Positions 9,757 to 19,552 of a stretch of DNA of 42,565 bases are shown here, piece by piece. The stretch's first letter is position 1. Each line of letters begins with the position of its first letter. The DNA is from Candidatus Thalassarchaeum sp. (GTDB taxonomy: Archaea; Thermoplasmatota; Poseidoniia; Poseidoniales; Thalassarchaeaceae), in contig JASMMD010000010.1 of the NCBI GenBank assembly GCA_030748335.1, positions 1-42,565 on the forward strand, read 5' to 3'. Under the pieces are notes generated by a model, which did no database searches, was not told the DNA's origin, and saw only the letters and a program-made list of their open reading frames with translations. Both the position numbers and the translations under genes were made by a program.

Positions 9757-11136
9757 TCATGGGAGCATTATAGTCTTGAAAAGGAACCACTTGCTGAAGA
9801 GCTTTTCCTGAGCATCCTTGCTAGCGATCATCTCCGACATCATCTTGCCAATCTCCTCCTTCCTCGAGGCCTTCTTGATGAAGAAGTTAGAGATGAGCTT
9901 CCACTTCATCATCCCCTGCAACCTCTTCGAGTTGGTCAATTCCTTGCCCAACTCACCCCACATCTCCTCCATGTAAGCCACTGCAGCATCCTCAGGGAAC
10001 CCATCAGAGTGCAACTCCTTGTCGAAGTGCCTACTACTCATTTTGGCTGTCAGCAACGCGTTTCCTATGCCCTCCCCGCTGAATGGATCGACAAGGCTGG
10101 CTGCGTCCCCAACGGCCATGGCCCCAGCCATCGCCGCTCTTCTGGGCTGGTACGAAGGCGCATCCTTCCTCGGAGAGCCGAATGGGAGCTGCCACCCTTT
10201 CTGTGAGTTTGGGACTAAGGTAGCGTTCGCAAACCTCTTTTTGAATACAGGATGCTCCTCAATGACCCACCTCTGTATCTGCTTGAGGGAACTCTTCTTC
10301 CCCTTCTTTTTCTGCTTTCTCTGTTCGGATATGAGCATACCACATCCGACATTAATCACTCCCTCTTTGACCGGGAAGAGCCAGAAGTATCCGGGAAGCA
10401 CCTCGTCAATGAAATGAATCTCAATCGGTCCTTCTGAGCCCCCCAATCCCTCCACATTCTCCCAATACTCGCGGTAGCCTCCGCAGAAGTGCTCGTCGTC
10501 CCTATGCGGCTCTTCGTGAATCTCAGTGATCTTGCGCGACACAGGGCAGTTGTAACCTCCAGCACCTACTGTCAAGGGAGCTGAGAAGGAGATCTCAGGC
10601 TCCTCGGAACGCGCACCTCCAGTTTTACCACTGACCCCAACTATCCTCTGTTCTCCATCTTCCACCTCAACAGCGACATCATTCACAGAGAAACCTTGGA
10701 TTACCGATCCCCCGGCTTCTAACACCATCTCAGTGGCGCGCTTGAACAGCATGTAGTCGAATTGAACTCTTGGTAAGGCATAGCCCGACAGCAAACCCTT
10801 CGCCTCGTAGGACTCCTTGGGCAGCATCACCCTTACTTCCGAGCCATTCGGACTCCCGAAGACGATTGAGTCGACGACGTAATGGGGAGTGGATTCGACC
10901 ATAGGGAGTACGCCGAGTTCCTCGACGTGGGACAGCGACTTGCCACCAACCGCGTCACCACACGGCTTGTCACGTGGCCAGACCTCCTTCTCGAGCAACA
11001 GTACACGGCAGCCGTTCAACGCGTTGTACGCAGCCGCGGCTGAGCCCCCTGGCCCCCCACCTACGACTATTACATCGAATGCGGAACCGTCATCCGGCAC
11101 AACTCCCGTGTCTATAGGATGCTCCCACTGCTCCAT
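9757..11136 (-). CDS. FAD-dependent geranylgeranyl reductase family protein
   Basis: VIVVGGGPGGSAAAAYNALNG, 'KPCGDAVGG', 'VGDAASLVDPFSGEGIGNALLTAK'; ORF open upstream to 11199, internal ATG 11136 chosen. Confidence 0.85.
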   Translation of the reverse strand: MEQWEHPIDTGVVPDDGSAFDVIVVGGGPGGSAAAAYNALNGCRVLLLEKEVWPRDKPCGDAVGGKSLSHVEELGVLPMVESTPHYVVDSIVFGSPNGSEVRVMLPKESYEAKGLLSGYALPRVQFDYMLFKRATEMVLEAGGSVIQGFSVNDVAVEVEDGEQRIVGVSGKTGGARSEEPEISFSAPLTVGAGGYNCPVSRKITEIHEEPHRDDEHFCGGYREYWENVEGLGGSEGPIEIHFIDEVLPGYFWLFPVKEGVINVGCGMLISEQRKQKKKGKKSSLKQIQRWVIEEHPVFKKRFANATLVPNSQKGWQLPFGSPRKDAPSYQPRRAAMAGAMAVGDAASLVDPFSGEGIGNALLTAKMSSRHFDKELHSDGFPEDAAVAYMEEMWGELGKELTNSKRLQGMMKWKLISNFFIKKASRKEEIGKMMSEMIASKDAQEKLFSKWFLFKTIMLP

Positions 11137-11346
11137 CGACTCACCGTATTCACCTAAGGGACTCCTTGCATTCAAACTATGCATCGATTCGATTCGCACC
11201 CCAAATCTTGCTGGGGGAGGCTTTCAGCACCCCGGGCCACTCCGATTGGGTTCAAGGCTGAAGTCCCATCGTGTGCCATGGGCGTGCTTTCCTTACTACG
11301 CCCGGCCAAGGAGGTCCCCACTACTTGGTGGAGCGCCACCGACCCG

Positions 11347-11958
11347 ATGACCATCAGACCACCTCTCAGGACCCTGCTGATTCTGGTCTTCGGTCTCTGG
11401 GTCTTCGGGACAGGTGACGCCATCCTCATTGCAGCGGGCATTGGGAACACCCCTTGGACGGTACTAGCTGAGGGGATAGCCGTAAACATAGACTGGTCCG
11501 TCGGCCAAGCCACTTTCCTCGTCAGCGTCTTGGTGCTATTGCTGTGGATTCCTTTGAGGGAGAGGCCAGGAATCGGCACCATCCTCAACGCAATACTGAT
11601 TGCAGCCGCAATAGAGGTCATGGTGCCACGCCTCCCAACCCCCGAGACACAGGCCATGGCAATCGCACAGGTCCTCATTGGCGTACTCCTGATTGGCATC
11701 GGCAGTGGGATCTACCTCACAGCCAACCTTGGTCCAGGACCTAGGGATGGCTGGATGACCGGCCTGCAGAAGGTGTCCGGAGTACCGATAGCTAGGGTCC
11801 GGGGGGCTATCGAGATCACGGTTCTCGTAGTCGGGTGGATGTTAGGGGGAACATTCAGGGAGGGCACCATCCTATTCGCCGTCCTCATCGGACCCGTCGT
11901 GGCAACCTGTCTCAATCTCGCAGGCCGCTTCGGCAAGCCGGGTGAGGTTCATGGCTGA
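11347..11958 (+). CDS. YczE/YyaS/YitT-like multipass membrane protein
   Basis: ORF 11179-11958; hydrophobic segments and 'ANLGPGPRDGWMTGLQKVSGVPIARVRGAIE' motif; start uncertain (11179/11278/11347). Confidence 0.65.
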   Translation: MTIRPPLRTLLILVFGLWVFGTGDAILIAAGIGNTPWTVLAEGIAVNIDWSVGQATFLVSVLVLLLWIPLRERPGIGTILNAILIAAAIEVMVPRLPTPETQAMAIAQVLIGVLLIGIGSGIYLTANLGPGPRDGWMTGLQKVSGVPIARVRGAIEITVLVVGWMLGGTFREGTILFAVLIGPVVATCLNLAGRFGKPGEVHG

Positions 11959-11976
11959 AACCCATCAGGCGAGACC

Positions 11977-13038
11977 ATGGTGGGCCACGGTGTGATAAGG
12001 CGCTATCGCGAGTTTCTGCCGGTATCAGAGCATACCCACGTGGTCTCACTCAACGAAGGCGGCACCCCACTCATCGAGGCCCCGGGAATCGTCAACGAGA
12101 TTGGAGGCAAGTTCCGTCTCCTAGTCAAGCATGAGGGACTCAACCCAACGGCCTCCTTCAAGGATAGGGGAATGACCTTGGCCATCACCAAGGCGGCTGA
12201 GAGGGGGGCGAGCATAGTGGTGTGCGCGAGCACGGGGAACACCAGCGCATCCGCAGCGGCCTATGCAGCCGCCGCAGGGATGACCTGTCTCGTCCTGATA
12301 CCAGAGGGCAAGATCGCCTTCGGCAAGATGGCTCAGGCATTGATTCACGGAGCCCAGACGCTTGAGGTCAGGGGAAACTTCGATGATGCTCTGGAGATTG
12401 TTCGGCAGTTGGGCGAGAGGGACGAGATCGAAATCGTGAACAGCATCAACCCGTTCCGGATACAAGGCCAGAAGACGGCGGCCTTCGAGATCTGCGACGA
12501 CCTAGGCAGCGCCCCTGACATGCACTTCCTGCCGGTGGGCAACGCCGGCAACATCACCGCCTACTGGCTCGGCTACAAGGAGTACCTCGAGGCCGGCCGT
12601 AGCAGCGGGTTACCTCGGATGATGGGCTGGCAAGCCGAGGGGTCCGCTCCGATAGTCCGAGGAGCTCCAGTTGAGGAACCCGAGACCATCGCCACTGCGA
12701 TACGCATCGGCAACCCAGCTAGCTGGCAGAAGGCGGTCGAAGCCGCGAGTGAATCCTCCGGGTCCATCGGCATGGTCAGCGACGAGGAGATACTGGACGC
12801 CCAGCGTCTGTTGGCTCGCACAGCAGGGATCTTCGTCGAGCCCGCCTCCGCGGCCGGAATAGCCGGCCTTGTGAAGTACCACGCAGCAGGCGGCGTGCCC
12901 ACGGGCAGCACCGTGGTTGTCACCGTCACGGGGCACGGTCTGAAGGACCCTGACGTAGCAGTCGAGAACTCTCGAACTGAGCCCACTCTGGTCAATTCCG
13001 ATCTCGATTCGGTGTTGGCCGCAATCGGTCTCGATTAG
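11977..13038 (+). CDS. thrC: Threonine synthase
   Basis: [12 protein letters not shown], '[19 protein letters not shown]' PLP lysine motif, '[18 protein letters not shown]', 'PVGNAGNI'. Confidence 0.93.
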   Translation: MVGHGVIRRYREFLPVSEHTHVVSLNEGGTPLIEAPGIVNEIGGKFRLLVKHEGLNPTASFKDRGMTLAITKAAERGASIVVCASTGNTSASAAAYAAAAGMTCLVLIPEGKIAFGKMAQALIHGAQTLEVRGNFDDALEIVRQLGERDEIEIVNSINPFRIQGQKTAAFEICDDLGSAPDMHFLPVGNAGNITAYWLGYKEYLEAGRSSGLPRMMGWQAEGSAPIVRGAPVEEPETIATAIRIGNPASWQKAVEAASESSGSIGMVSDEEILDAQRLLARTAGIFVEPASAAGIAGLVKYHAAGGVPTGSTVVVTVTGHGLKDPDVAVENSRTEPTLVNSDLDSVLAAIGLD

Positions 13039-13505
13039 CTGAGCGCCTTCGCCTCGCCATCGTAGTTGTAGAACGACACTAGGGTCTGCGTGTGGCCGAC
13101 ACCTGGAACATCCGAGAGGTCGTCTAGGATAGAGTCCCCGAGGTCTTCCATATTCCTCGCTAGAACCTCGACGATGAAGTCCCACTGGCCGGTGACTATG
13201 TGGCATCCGACGACGAATGGCATGCTACAGATCTCTTGGGCCACCTCTCGTCTATCGGTTTGCCCCCTCTCGCCCGCCCAGTTAGCTAGGATGAAGGCGT
13301 GCAGACTCCACCCAAGCTCCTCTTTTCCGAGTTCCACTGTGAAGCGGCGCACCACCCCTCTCTCCTGCAGCCTCCTAATCCTGTCATGAACAGTAACTCT
13401 CGGCATTCCTAGGGCATCGGCTATGGCCTGCGTGCTGGCACGCGAATCTTCCTTCAACATCCCTACTATCTTGGCGTCCTTGGCGTCCAAATCGGATGTG
13501 GGCAT
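13035..13505 (-). CDS. Lrp/AsnC family transcriptional regulator
   Basis: N-terminal HTH '[52 protein letters not shown]' plus RAM-like C-terminal domain. Confidence 0.93.
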   Translation of the reverse strand: MPTSDLDAKDAKIVGMLKEDSRASTQAIADALGMPRVTVHDRIRRLQERGVVRRFTVELGKEELGWSLHAFILANWAGERGQTDRREVAQEICSMPFVVGCHIVTGQWDFIVEVLARNMEDLGDSILDDLSDVPGVGHTQTLVSFYNYDGEAKALS

Positions 13506-13639
13506 GATTTCTGGAATGACGGATGAAAATTAAATATTCCGTCAATTAGTCGAGAATATCCTATTTCTTAGTGAATAATTCGACATTATTCAATGATTAC
13601 CGGCGTATAGTTGATGACACTACCACTATTCGGAGTTCC

Positions 13640-14842
13640 ATGAGCGACGAGCACTCCGACAAAAGATTCGCTACACGAGCAGTATGGTCAGGCGGGCAGA
13701 ACATAGAGGGGGCTGCCTCTACACCAGTTTTCCTCACTTCGACTTACCAACTCACCGACGAGCGCTACCAAGGGTGGGCCGACGGGGCCCAGCACACCGA
13801 GCTGTACAGCCGTCTCTCAAGTATCAACTCGGAAGCTGTCGCTGCGAAGGTAGCGGCCTTGGAGGGAGCAGAGGATGGGGAGACCTTCGCCAGTGGGATG
13901 TCGGCAGTCAGCACGACCCTGTTGGCTCTGCTTTCGAAGGACGACCACATGGTAGCGAGTGCAGACTGCTACGGTGGTACGTACGGTTTGATTACCGAGG
14001 ATCTTCCGAGATTCGGCATCGGCGTTTCGATGGCTGACATGAGGGACCCGTCTTCCTACGAGGCGGCAATCCAGGAGAACACCAAGGTGCTCTACGTCGA
14101 GACACTTACGAATCCCGTCCTCAAGGTATGTGACCTCGAGGCCATGGCCGCGATTGCCAAGAAGCACGGACTCATCGCCATTGTTGACAATACCTTCGCG
14201 ACACCGTGGGCCTGCAACCCCATCCCGATGGGCTTCGATTTGGTGATCCACTCAGGTACCAAGTACCTCGGTGGCCACTCCGACTTGATTGCGGGAATCG
14301 TCGTCGGTCGCAAGGATCTGGTTGCTGAGATATTCGCCAAGAAGGTGCATCTCGGTGGAGCCGCTGATCCTCACATGTGTTACCTGCTTGAGAGGGGAAT
14401 GAACACACTCCACGCTAGGATGCCGATACATGCGGCCAACTCCGCCGAACTCGCTAGGAGGCTGGAGGCCCACCCGATGATCGAGAGCGTCAATCACTCC
14501 TCCCTGCCTAGTTACGTTGACTATGAGGTGGCGCAGAGGATCATGCCTAGAGGAACCGGGATGCTGTCCTACGTGGTGAAGGGCGGCGACGATGCCGCTT
14601 TGCGCTTCATGAGGACTCTCGAGTTGGTCTTCGAGGCAACCAGTCTCGGTGGGACGCAGAGCCTAGTCGAGTGCCCGTTCAACTCCAGTCACATGTTCGT
14701 GCCCGAGGAGGTGCGCAGGGAGGCAGGTGTAGTGCCTGGTTTCGTGAGGATGAGCGTGGGAATAGAGGACGTCGAGGATATATGGGCAGATATGGACAAG
14801 GCCTTGGCCGCAGCCGGTGCCTTCCTCGAGAGCCGTGCCTGA
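13640..14842 (+). CDS. Cys/Met metabolism PLP-dependent enzyme (cystathionine gamma-synthase / gamma-lyase / sulfhydrylase family)
   Basis: FATRAVWSGG, 'YSRLSSINSEAVAAKVAALEGAE', 'VDNTFATPWACNPIPMGFDLVIHSGTKYLGGHSDLIAG' PLP-Lys motif; ORF open from 13571 but ATG 13640 fits better. Confidence 0.92.
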   Translation: MSDEHSDKRFATRAVWSGGQNIEGAASTPVFLTSTYQLTDERYQGWADGAQHTELYSRLSSINSEAVAAKVAALEGAEDGETFASGMSAVSTTLLALLSKDDHMVASADCYGGTYGLITEDLPRFGIGVSMADMRDPSSYEAAIQENTKVLYVETLTNPVLKVCDLEAMAAIAKKHGLIAIVDNTFATPWACNPIPMGFDLVIHSGTKYLGGHSDLIAGIVVGRKDLVAEIFAKKVHLGGAADPHMCYLLERGMNTLHARMPIHAANSAELARRLEAHPMIESVNHSSLPSYVDYEVAQRIMPRGTGMLSYVVKGGDDAALRFMRTLELVFEATSLGGTQSLVECPFNSSHMFVPEEVRREAGVVPGFVRMSVGIEDVEDIWADMDKALAAAGAFLESRA

Positions 14843-14851
14843 GGCTTCGGC

Positions 14852-15451
14852 ATGGAGACCGACCTGCTTCTGGCCACCCTTGCCTTCATCATCCCGATGT
14901 GCTTCACACCCGGTCCCAACAACGTGCTGTGTGCTGCGCACGGCTCCCAGCACGGCCTGAGAGGGACCATGCCCCTGATTCTGGGTATGGCGATCGGTTG
15001 GTCGACACTCGGTATTTTCGTAGGCGCCGCCACCGTATTCATCGAAGAGAATGAGGAATTCTTCCGACTCCTAACCTACGTGGGCGCTGCATACATCGCT
15101 TATCTGGCGTACAAACTGGCTACATCGTCCCCCATTGCCACCGAGCACGAGCAAGCGGACCGCTTAGGCTTCCGGACCGGCCTAGTTCTTCAGGTGGTCA
15201 ATGGAAAGGCCTGGATCCACTTTCTAGTCCTCATGACCGCCTTCGGCGGCCTCTTCGGGAACGGCTTCACTGCGAAGGCCTTACTGGTCCTACTCAACCT
15301 GACTTTCGGTCTTCCCGCAGTCATCACTTGGGCGGCCTTCGGAACCCTCCTTAGACGAGTCTTCAGCACTGAGAGATCCGCGAGAAACCTCAACACGGCG
15401 ATGGGCGTGGCGCTGTTTGCAGTGGCAGTCTGGATAGCAATGCCTCATTGA
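14852..15451 (+). CDS. LysE family translocator
   Basis: 'FIIPMCFTPGPNNVLCAAHGSQHGLRGTMPLILGMAIGW' LysE/RhtB motif, multiple TMs. Confidence 0.88.
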   Translation: METDLLLATLAFIIPMCFTPGPNNVLCAAHGSQHGLRGTMPLILGMAIGWSTLGIFVGAATVFIEENEEFFRLLTYVGAAYIAYLAYKLATSSPIATEHEQADRLGFRTGLVLQVVNGKAWIHFLVLMTAFGGLFGNGFTAKALLVLLNLTFGLPAVITWAAFGTLLRRVFSTERSARNLNTAMGVALFAVAVWIAMPH

Positions 15452-17152
15452 TTAGGGCAATTCGCCCGAACCGCTGACCTCAGCTAACCACTTCATCGCT
15501 GCTTTGTAGTCCTGAACCGAGTCCTCGTTGTCGTTGAGGAGTAAATCCTCGGCAGCGTCCCAAACCGCCTGCAGCGCCGGGACCCAGTCGCCGCCCTTGT
15601 CCCTACTCGCCTCGTCGAAACGCCAAGCATCCGACTCCGTTCTGTCGTGAACGTTGAGCCAGGCCCACCCCATCGCCATGTCCAGGCCCTTGCCCTTGCG
15701 GGCTTTGGAGACCGTGGAGGCGACCCCACTTTCCACCGATTGCCTGACTAAGCCGTCTGCGAAAGCCAGTGGTCCAGGAAGGGTGGCGGCATTCCATGGC
15801 AACCGTTCCAGACGTCTTGCTGTGGATCGACTGTCCCCAAGCTCGCGCAGGAATGCCCCGAAGCCCTGCTTACGCCTCTCCTGCTTGCTCAGGATGCTCT
15901 CGGCCTCCTCGTCGACCAATCCATACATCTCCTCCAGTACGGTGAGGCCGTGTTCGGGCCAGAGGGAGACTAGGTTAGGGTGGCATGCAGAGTCCTCGAA
16001 TCGGACCACGTCGGCCTCGATTTCGAGAACCACACCATCGGTCCTGACATGCACCCCTGATTCTAGAGAGTCTAGTATGCAGGCCAGAGCATCTCTCTCC
16101 TCTGTGGTTCCAGTCATGTGCTCGAGGAAATCCACTCGGGCGTCCTCCGCGAACCAGTGACTGCCAACGACATAACCGTCGTTGATGGAGTTCAGGATGC
16201 TGCTTCTACAGGATCTCGCTAGAACAGAGTCCTCGAGAGTCAACCCGAGCCAGGCACCCAAAACTTCCTCGAGCAGCTCGACACCTTCCTCAGGCAGATC
16301 CCTGTCTTCCGGCCAACCTTCCGGCCTCCACATCCACTCAACACTCGCCACCTCGCTCAGACGGGGGGGTAGCATGCCCCAGGCAACGCTCTGGGTGAAC
16401 TGTTCCTCGGTCTTTGCCAGAGCCGTCTGAGAGACGCCCACGGTGGTCCCATCAATGAACTCCATGCGCAGCCATCCGGCCTTGGTCAACTCGCCTCCGG
16501 CAACGGTGCCCTCATCGAGTCCCTTGCTCCATCTAACCTCGTCACCAGTTAGTTCGATTGATGAGTTGTCAAGACTCCAATCCACCCATTCGGCTGGAGG
16601 GGATGGTGTCCTCCCTGTGAAGACGAAACCTCCATCCCATGAAAAGAACCACTGGCCCGACTTGGCATGCTCATCCCAGACCAGTAGACGCATCTTCGGA
16701 TGGGTGTGGTTCTGGATTCCAGCCAAATGACTCTGCTTGCCACTGCCTCTGCGGATGTAGCTTGCGACACCGAATACTGGATTATTGAACACAGCGACGG
16801 TGGATCGGTCTTCCTCCGAAGCGGCAACCAGACTGCCAGCCAAAGCGCAGCATACCGGGTCCCCTCCCTTCTTGCCCATGCGCTTGCGAAGCCACCTGGG
16901 GTCGTTGCGCTTCGAGGCCACTACGGAGAGTTCCTTGAGCGTCTTCGCCATCCTGTCCTTGGTGAAGAACGAATTATCCACCTCTCCTCGTATTTCCGGT
17001 ACGAAGATCTCAGGGTCGTCCATCAGTTCCTCGAGGTTCTTGTCCAAGCGGTGCTGAATCTCCTTGGAGGCCTTCTTTATCCCCCTCATTCGAACCTTCT
17101 TACGGCGATTCTTGTCGCCCGGGAAGCTGACTTCAGCGGGGGGCTTCGCCAT
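15452..17152 (-). CDS. Hypothetical protein, no recognised domain
   Basis: Long ORF (569 aa from 17161; Met at 17152), basic N-terminus 'PGDKNRRKKVRMRGIKKASKE'; no family motif recognised. Confidence 0.8.
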   Translation of the reverse strand: MAKPPAEVSFPGDKNRRKKVRMRGIKKASKEIQHRLDKNLEELMDDPEIFVPEIRGEVDNSFFTKDRMAKTLKELSVVASKRNDPRWLRKRMGKKGGDPVCCALAGSLVAASEEDRSTVAVFNNPVFGVASYIRRGSGKQSHLAGIQNHTHPKMRLLVWDEHAKSGQWFFSWDGGFVFTGRTPSPPAEWVDWSLDNSSIELTGDEVRWSKGLDEGTVAGGELTKAGWLRMEFIDGTTVGVSQTALAKTEEQFTQSVAWGMLPPRLSEVASVEWMWRPEGWPEDRDLPEEGVELLEEVLGAWLGLTLEDSVLARSCRSSILNSINDGYVVGSHWFAEDARVDFLEHMTGTTEERDALACILDSLESGVHVRTDGVVLEIEADVVRFEDSACHPNLVSLWPEHGLTVLEEMYGLVDEEAESILSKQERRKQGFGAFLRELGDSRSTARRLERLPWNAATLPGPLAFADGLVRQSVESGVASTVSKARKGKGLDMAMGWAWLNVHDRTESDAWRFDEASRDKGGDWVPALQAVWDAAEDLLLNDNEDSVQDYKAAMKWLAEVSGSGELP

Positions 17153-17196
17153 CTTTCTCACCTACCCCAAGTAAGACCCCTGTTTGAGTCCGTCGT

Positions 17197-18009
17197 CTAA
17201 TGGGGAAGCCTGCGCCGCTCGAATGCGGCCTCCTCCATACCACTGAATCCTGAGGGGAGGATGAATGCGTGAACGTATCCGGTATCGATATGCGACAACT
17301 CATCAAGGGCACCTGAGACCACCCGCTCCTCCTCGGTCCCGAGGTCACTAAGTAGCATCCCCGGCCACTCCCTGATGGCCTCCTCGTCCGCTGAATCGTC
17401 CTCGGAGTACTGACTCATCCTCTCGAGCAGGGCCACGGCTTCGCCGGGCATCATCGGGCGCGGCTCCTCGACACCCATCCCGGTCGGGTCGAGATCGAGC
17501 AGCACTAGGGTGTGCAGCCCAGATTCCCTGTTGTCGCGAATCATCTGCAGAGGTGATGTCGGCAGATACTCGCCCACCGAGAAGGGAATGGTCACCTGAC
17601 GGCCGAACCTGTACGACTGCAGCCCGGACAGGGAGACGGCTAGGGCGGTGGCAGTCAGCCCGGGGATTACGTGGAAACCGATTCCCTCCTCGACACAACG
17701 ATCCTCCAGATCGATGTGCGTGGTCGCCTGCATCGGGTCGCCGACCACGAGTAGCGCCACGGGATCCAAGCGGGCGAGGTCGAGCAGCTTCTCGGGCTTC
17801 TCGACTTCGTCCCGCATCACTCTCTCCCACTCCCCAACAATCGACTCCAACCGCCCCTCCTCTCCGGGTGGTAGGACCGCAGTATAACCCTCTAGGAACC
17901 TCTTGGAGCATCCTCTGGCAACACTTCTGGCCCGTTCAGTCATGTGGTCGAGATCGCCCGGCCCGATGCCAATAAGCCAGAGCCCCGGGGCCACTTCCTC
18001 ATCCGTCAT
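17197..18009 (-). CDS. dphB: Diphthine synthase
   Basis: LWLIGIGPGDLDHMTERA, 'GDPMQATTHIDLEDRCVEEGIGFHVIPGLTATALAVSLSGLQSYRFGRQVTIPF'; start placed at MTDEEV within a longer ORF. Confidence 0.9.
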   Translation of the reverse strand: MTDEEVAPGLWLIGIGPGDLDHMTERARSVARGCSKRFLEGYTAVLPPGEEGRLESIVGEWERVMRDEVEKPEKLLDLARLDPVALLVVGDPMQATTHIDLEDRCVEEGIGFHVIPGLTATALAVSLSGLQSYRFGRQVTIPFSVGEYLPTSPLQMIRDNRESGLHTLVLLDLDPTGMGVEEPRPMMPGEAVALLERMSQYSEDDSADEEAIREWPGMLLSDLGTEEERVVSGALDELSHIDTGYVHAFILPSGFSGMEEAAFERRRLPH

Positions 18010-19222
18010 GGTGAAGCGCGCTGCCCCGCTGCCCACCATGAACGTGATGCGCCATCTCTCAGTCCCCAATCGGCAGGTCGAGCGTGCTCTAGGCATGATT
18101 CGCGAGCATGGGCTACTCGCTCCCGGCATGCGGGTGTTCGAGTCCGAGGATGGCGAATCTAGGCTCATACCGCTGGATTTCGGGGCCCCACCCTCGCTTC
18201 CCGACGGTCTAGCGGGATTCGAGGTCGTCGAGCATGAGGGAGAGCCCGACGAGAGGGTCGACACCGATTGGTGGGGCCACCTCAGGAACCTCTTGGGTGA
18301 CGAAGTCGTCGATGCCGGCGGCGAAGCGTGGCCATCCTCGCACGAGTTCTTCGGTGACATGATGATTGTTAGGTTAGATGAGGAGATTATCGAGTACTCA
18401 CGGGAGATCGCGACCGCCAAACTCCTTTCGCACCCTCACATCAGGCTGGTCCTGTCTGACAGGGGAGTACTAGGAGAGCTCAGGATCCGAGACCTGACAC
18501 CCATCGGGGCAAGGCTCGACGACGAGATCTTGCTGGACGTCATCCCGGACGACATCTCCAGCACCAGGGTGACGGTCAGGGAGTCCGGTAGGAGCATACT
18601 GTGCGACCCCACTCGGGCGTACTTCTCGACCAAGTTGCAGTCTGAGAGGCTTGAGACCCTGGCTCTAGCCAAGGAGCTGCGCTCCTTGCTAGGTCGACCA
18701 CTGCGCGTTTGCGACCCGTTCTGCGGGGTCGGTCCGGCTCTGGCCACTCTACTGGGGGAGCCCGACCTCGTGGGCGACGTGCTCGCTTCAGACCTCAACC
18801 CCGACGCAGTGGAGATGCTGCTGGACAATCTTCGTCGCTGGGACCGCAAGGAGTACCCGGCCGAGCCCGCCCCCATCTCAAGGCTCCACGAGGACAGGAT
18901 AGCAGGGCTGGCGGATGCGACCAAACTGCAGCACGACCCCAACCTCGCCGGTCGTTGGGACATGATTCTGGTCAATCTGCCACACCGGACCATCGAGTTC
19001 CTACCTTCTCTCGTGCCCCTGCTCGACAGGACGGGACCGAGCATGGTTAGGGGGAGGGTGATAGCGGCTGAGGCTGACATCCCTGAGGCCGACCGCGCGA
19101 TACGCCAGGCTCTGCCGCCAAGACTCGAGGGGATGCCCGAACCGTCGCTGCGAATCAAGCGCGACTACAGCTCCACGCTCCGTCTTTGTTCGTTTGAGGC
19201 ATGGTTGGCCCCCACGCCGTAG
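18008..19222 (+). CDS. Class I SAM methyltransferase, Trm5/TYW2-like tRNA methyltransferase
   Basis: 'LRVCDPFCGVGPALATLL', 'ASDLNPDAVEMLLDNLRRW', 'DMILVNLPHRTIEFL' Trm5-type motifs; alternative start at 18038. Confidence 0.82.
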   Translation: MVKRAAPLPTMNVMRHLSVPNRQVERALGMIREHGLLAPGMRVFESEDGESRLIPLDFGAPPSLPDGLAGFEVVEHEGEPDERVDTDWWGHLRNLLGDEVVDAGGEAWPSSHEFFGDMMIVRLDEEIIEYSREIATAKLLSHPHIRLVLSDRGVLGELRIRDLTPIGARLDDEILLDVIPDDISSTRVTVRESGRSILCDPTRAYFSTKLQSERLETLALAKELRSLLGRPLRVCDPFCGVGPALATLLGEPDLVGDVLASDLNPDAVEMLLDNLRRWDRKEYPAEPAPISRLHEDRIAGLADATKLQHDPNLAGRWDMILVNLPHRTIEFLPSLVPLLDRTGPSMVRGRVIAAEADIPEADRAIRQALPPRLEGMPEPSLRIKRDYSSTLRLCSFEAWLAPTP

Positions 19223-19223
19223 G

Positions 19224-19233
19224 CATATTTATC
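19224..19233 (+). promoter_or_regulatory. Candidate TATA box (catatttatc) about 30 nt upstream of ATG 19258
   Basis: AT-rich archaeal TATA-like element after GC-rich trm5-like 3' end; spacing compatible with a (near-)leaderless transcript. Confidence 0.45.
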
Positions 19234-19257
19234 GCTCCAATCACTATCAAAATAGAC

Positions 19258-19542
19258 ATGCCCGCTCCTCTTCTCGAACTTCTTTGTTGTTTGTTGGATA
19301 TAGGGTCAACTGCCGCGATGGCTGGTGGTTTGAATTCAGCAATGACTCCTAGTACCAAATTGAATACCCCCCAGCAAAGACGCGCCCAGCAAGTCAGAAC
19401 ATGCGCATTCGACGGCTGCAACGCCCTGTCATTCAGATCCACTGACCACTGCTGGAGACATCAGGACGAACCCCTCTCAGACCCAGAACCGGAGCCCGAG
19501 CCCGAAGCAGAAGCCAACTGGTGGGAAGAAGAATCGGATTGA
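19258..19542 (+). CDS. Small protein with C-terminal Cys/His knuckle and acidic PE-rich/NWWEEESD tail
   Basis: ORF 19201-19542; C-terminus 'CAFDGCNALSFRSTDHCWRHQDEPLSDPEPEPEPEAEANWWEEESD'; ATG 19258 follows TATA-like element. Confidence 0.7.
   Translation: MPAPLLELLCCLLDIGSTAAMAGGLNSAMTPSTKLNTPQQRRAQQVRTCAFDGCNALSFRSTDHCWRHQDEPLSDPEPEPEPEAEANWWEEESD
19420..19542 (+). repeat. Copy 1 of knuckle + PE linker + WW-tail module
   Basis: 55 nt identical to 19871-19925, then one mismatch and further identity; tail portion 19498-19533 matches 20406-20441 with 1 mismatch. Confidence 0.95.
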
Positions 19543-19552
19543 TGAGACCATC

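Noticed and set aside
12610-13206. 198-aa minus ORF over the thrC/lrp junction
   Set aside because: Overlaps both threonine synthase and Lrp frames, which have clear motifs.
19206-19219. Possible degenerate att copy (TGGCCCCCACGCCG) of the tRNA-Asp 3' end at the left side of the cassette
   Set aside because: Only short, gapped similarity to TGGCGCCCCGACCGG at 21473, lying within the Trm5-like coding end; no integrase in the window, so att-mediated insertion is not supported.
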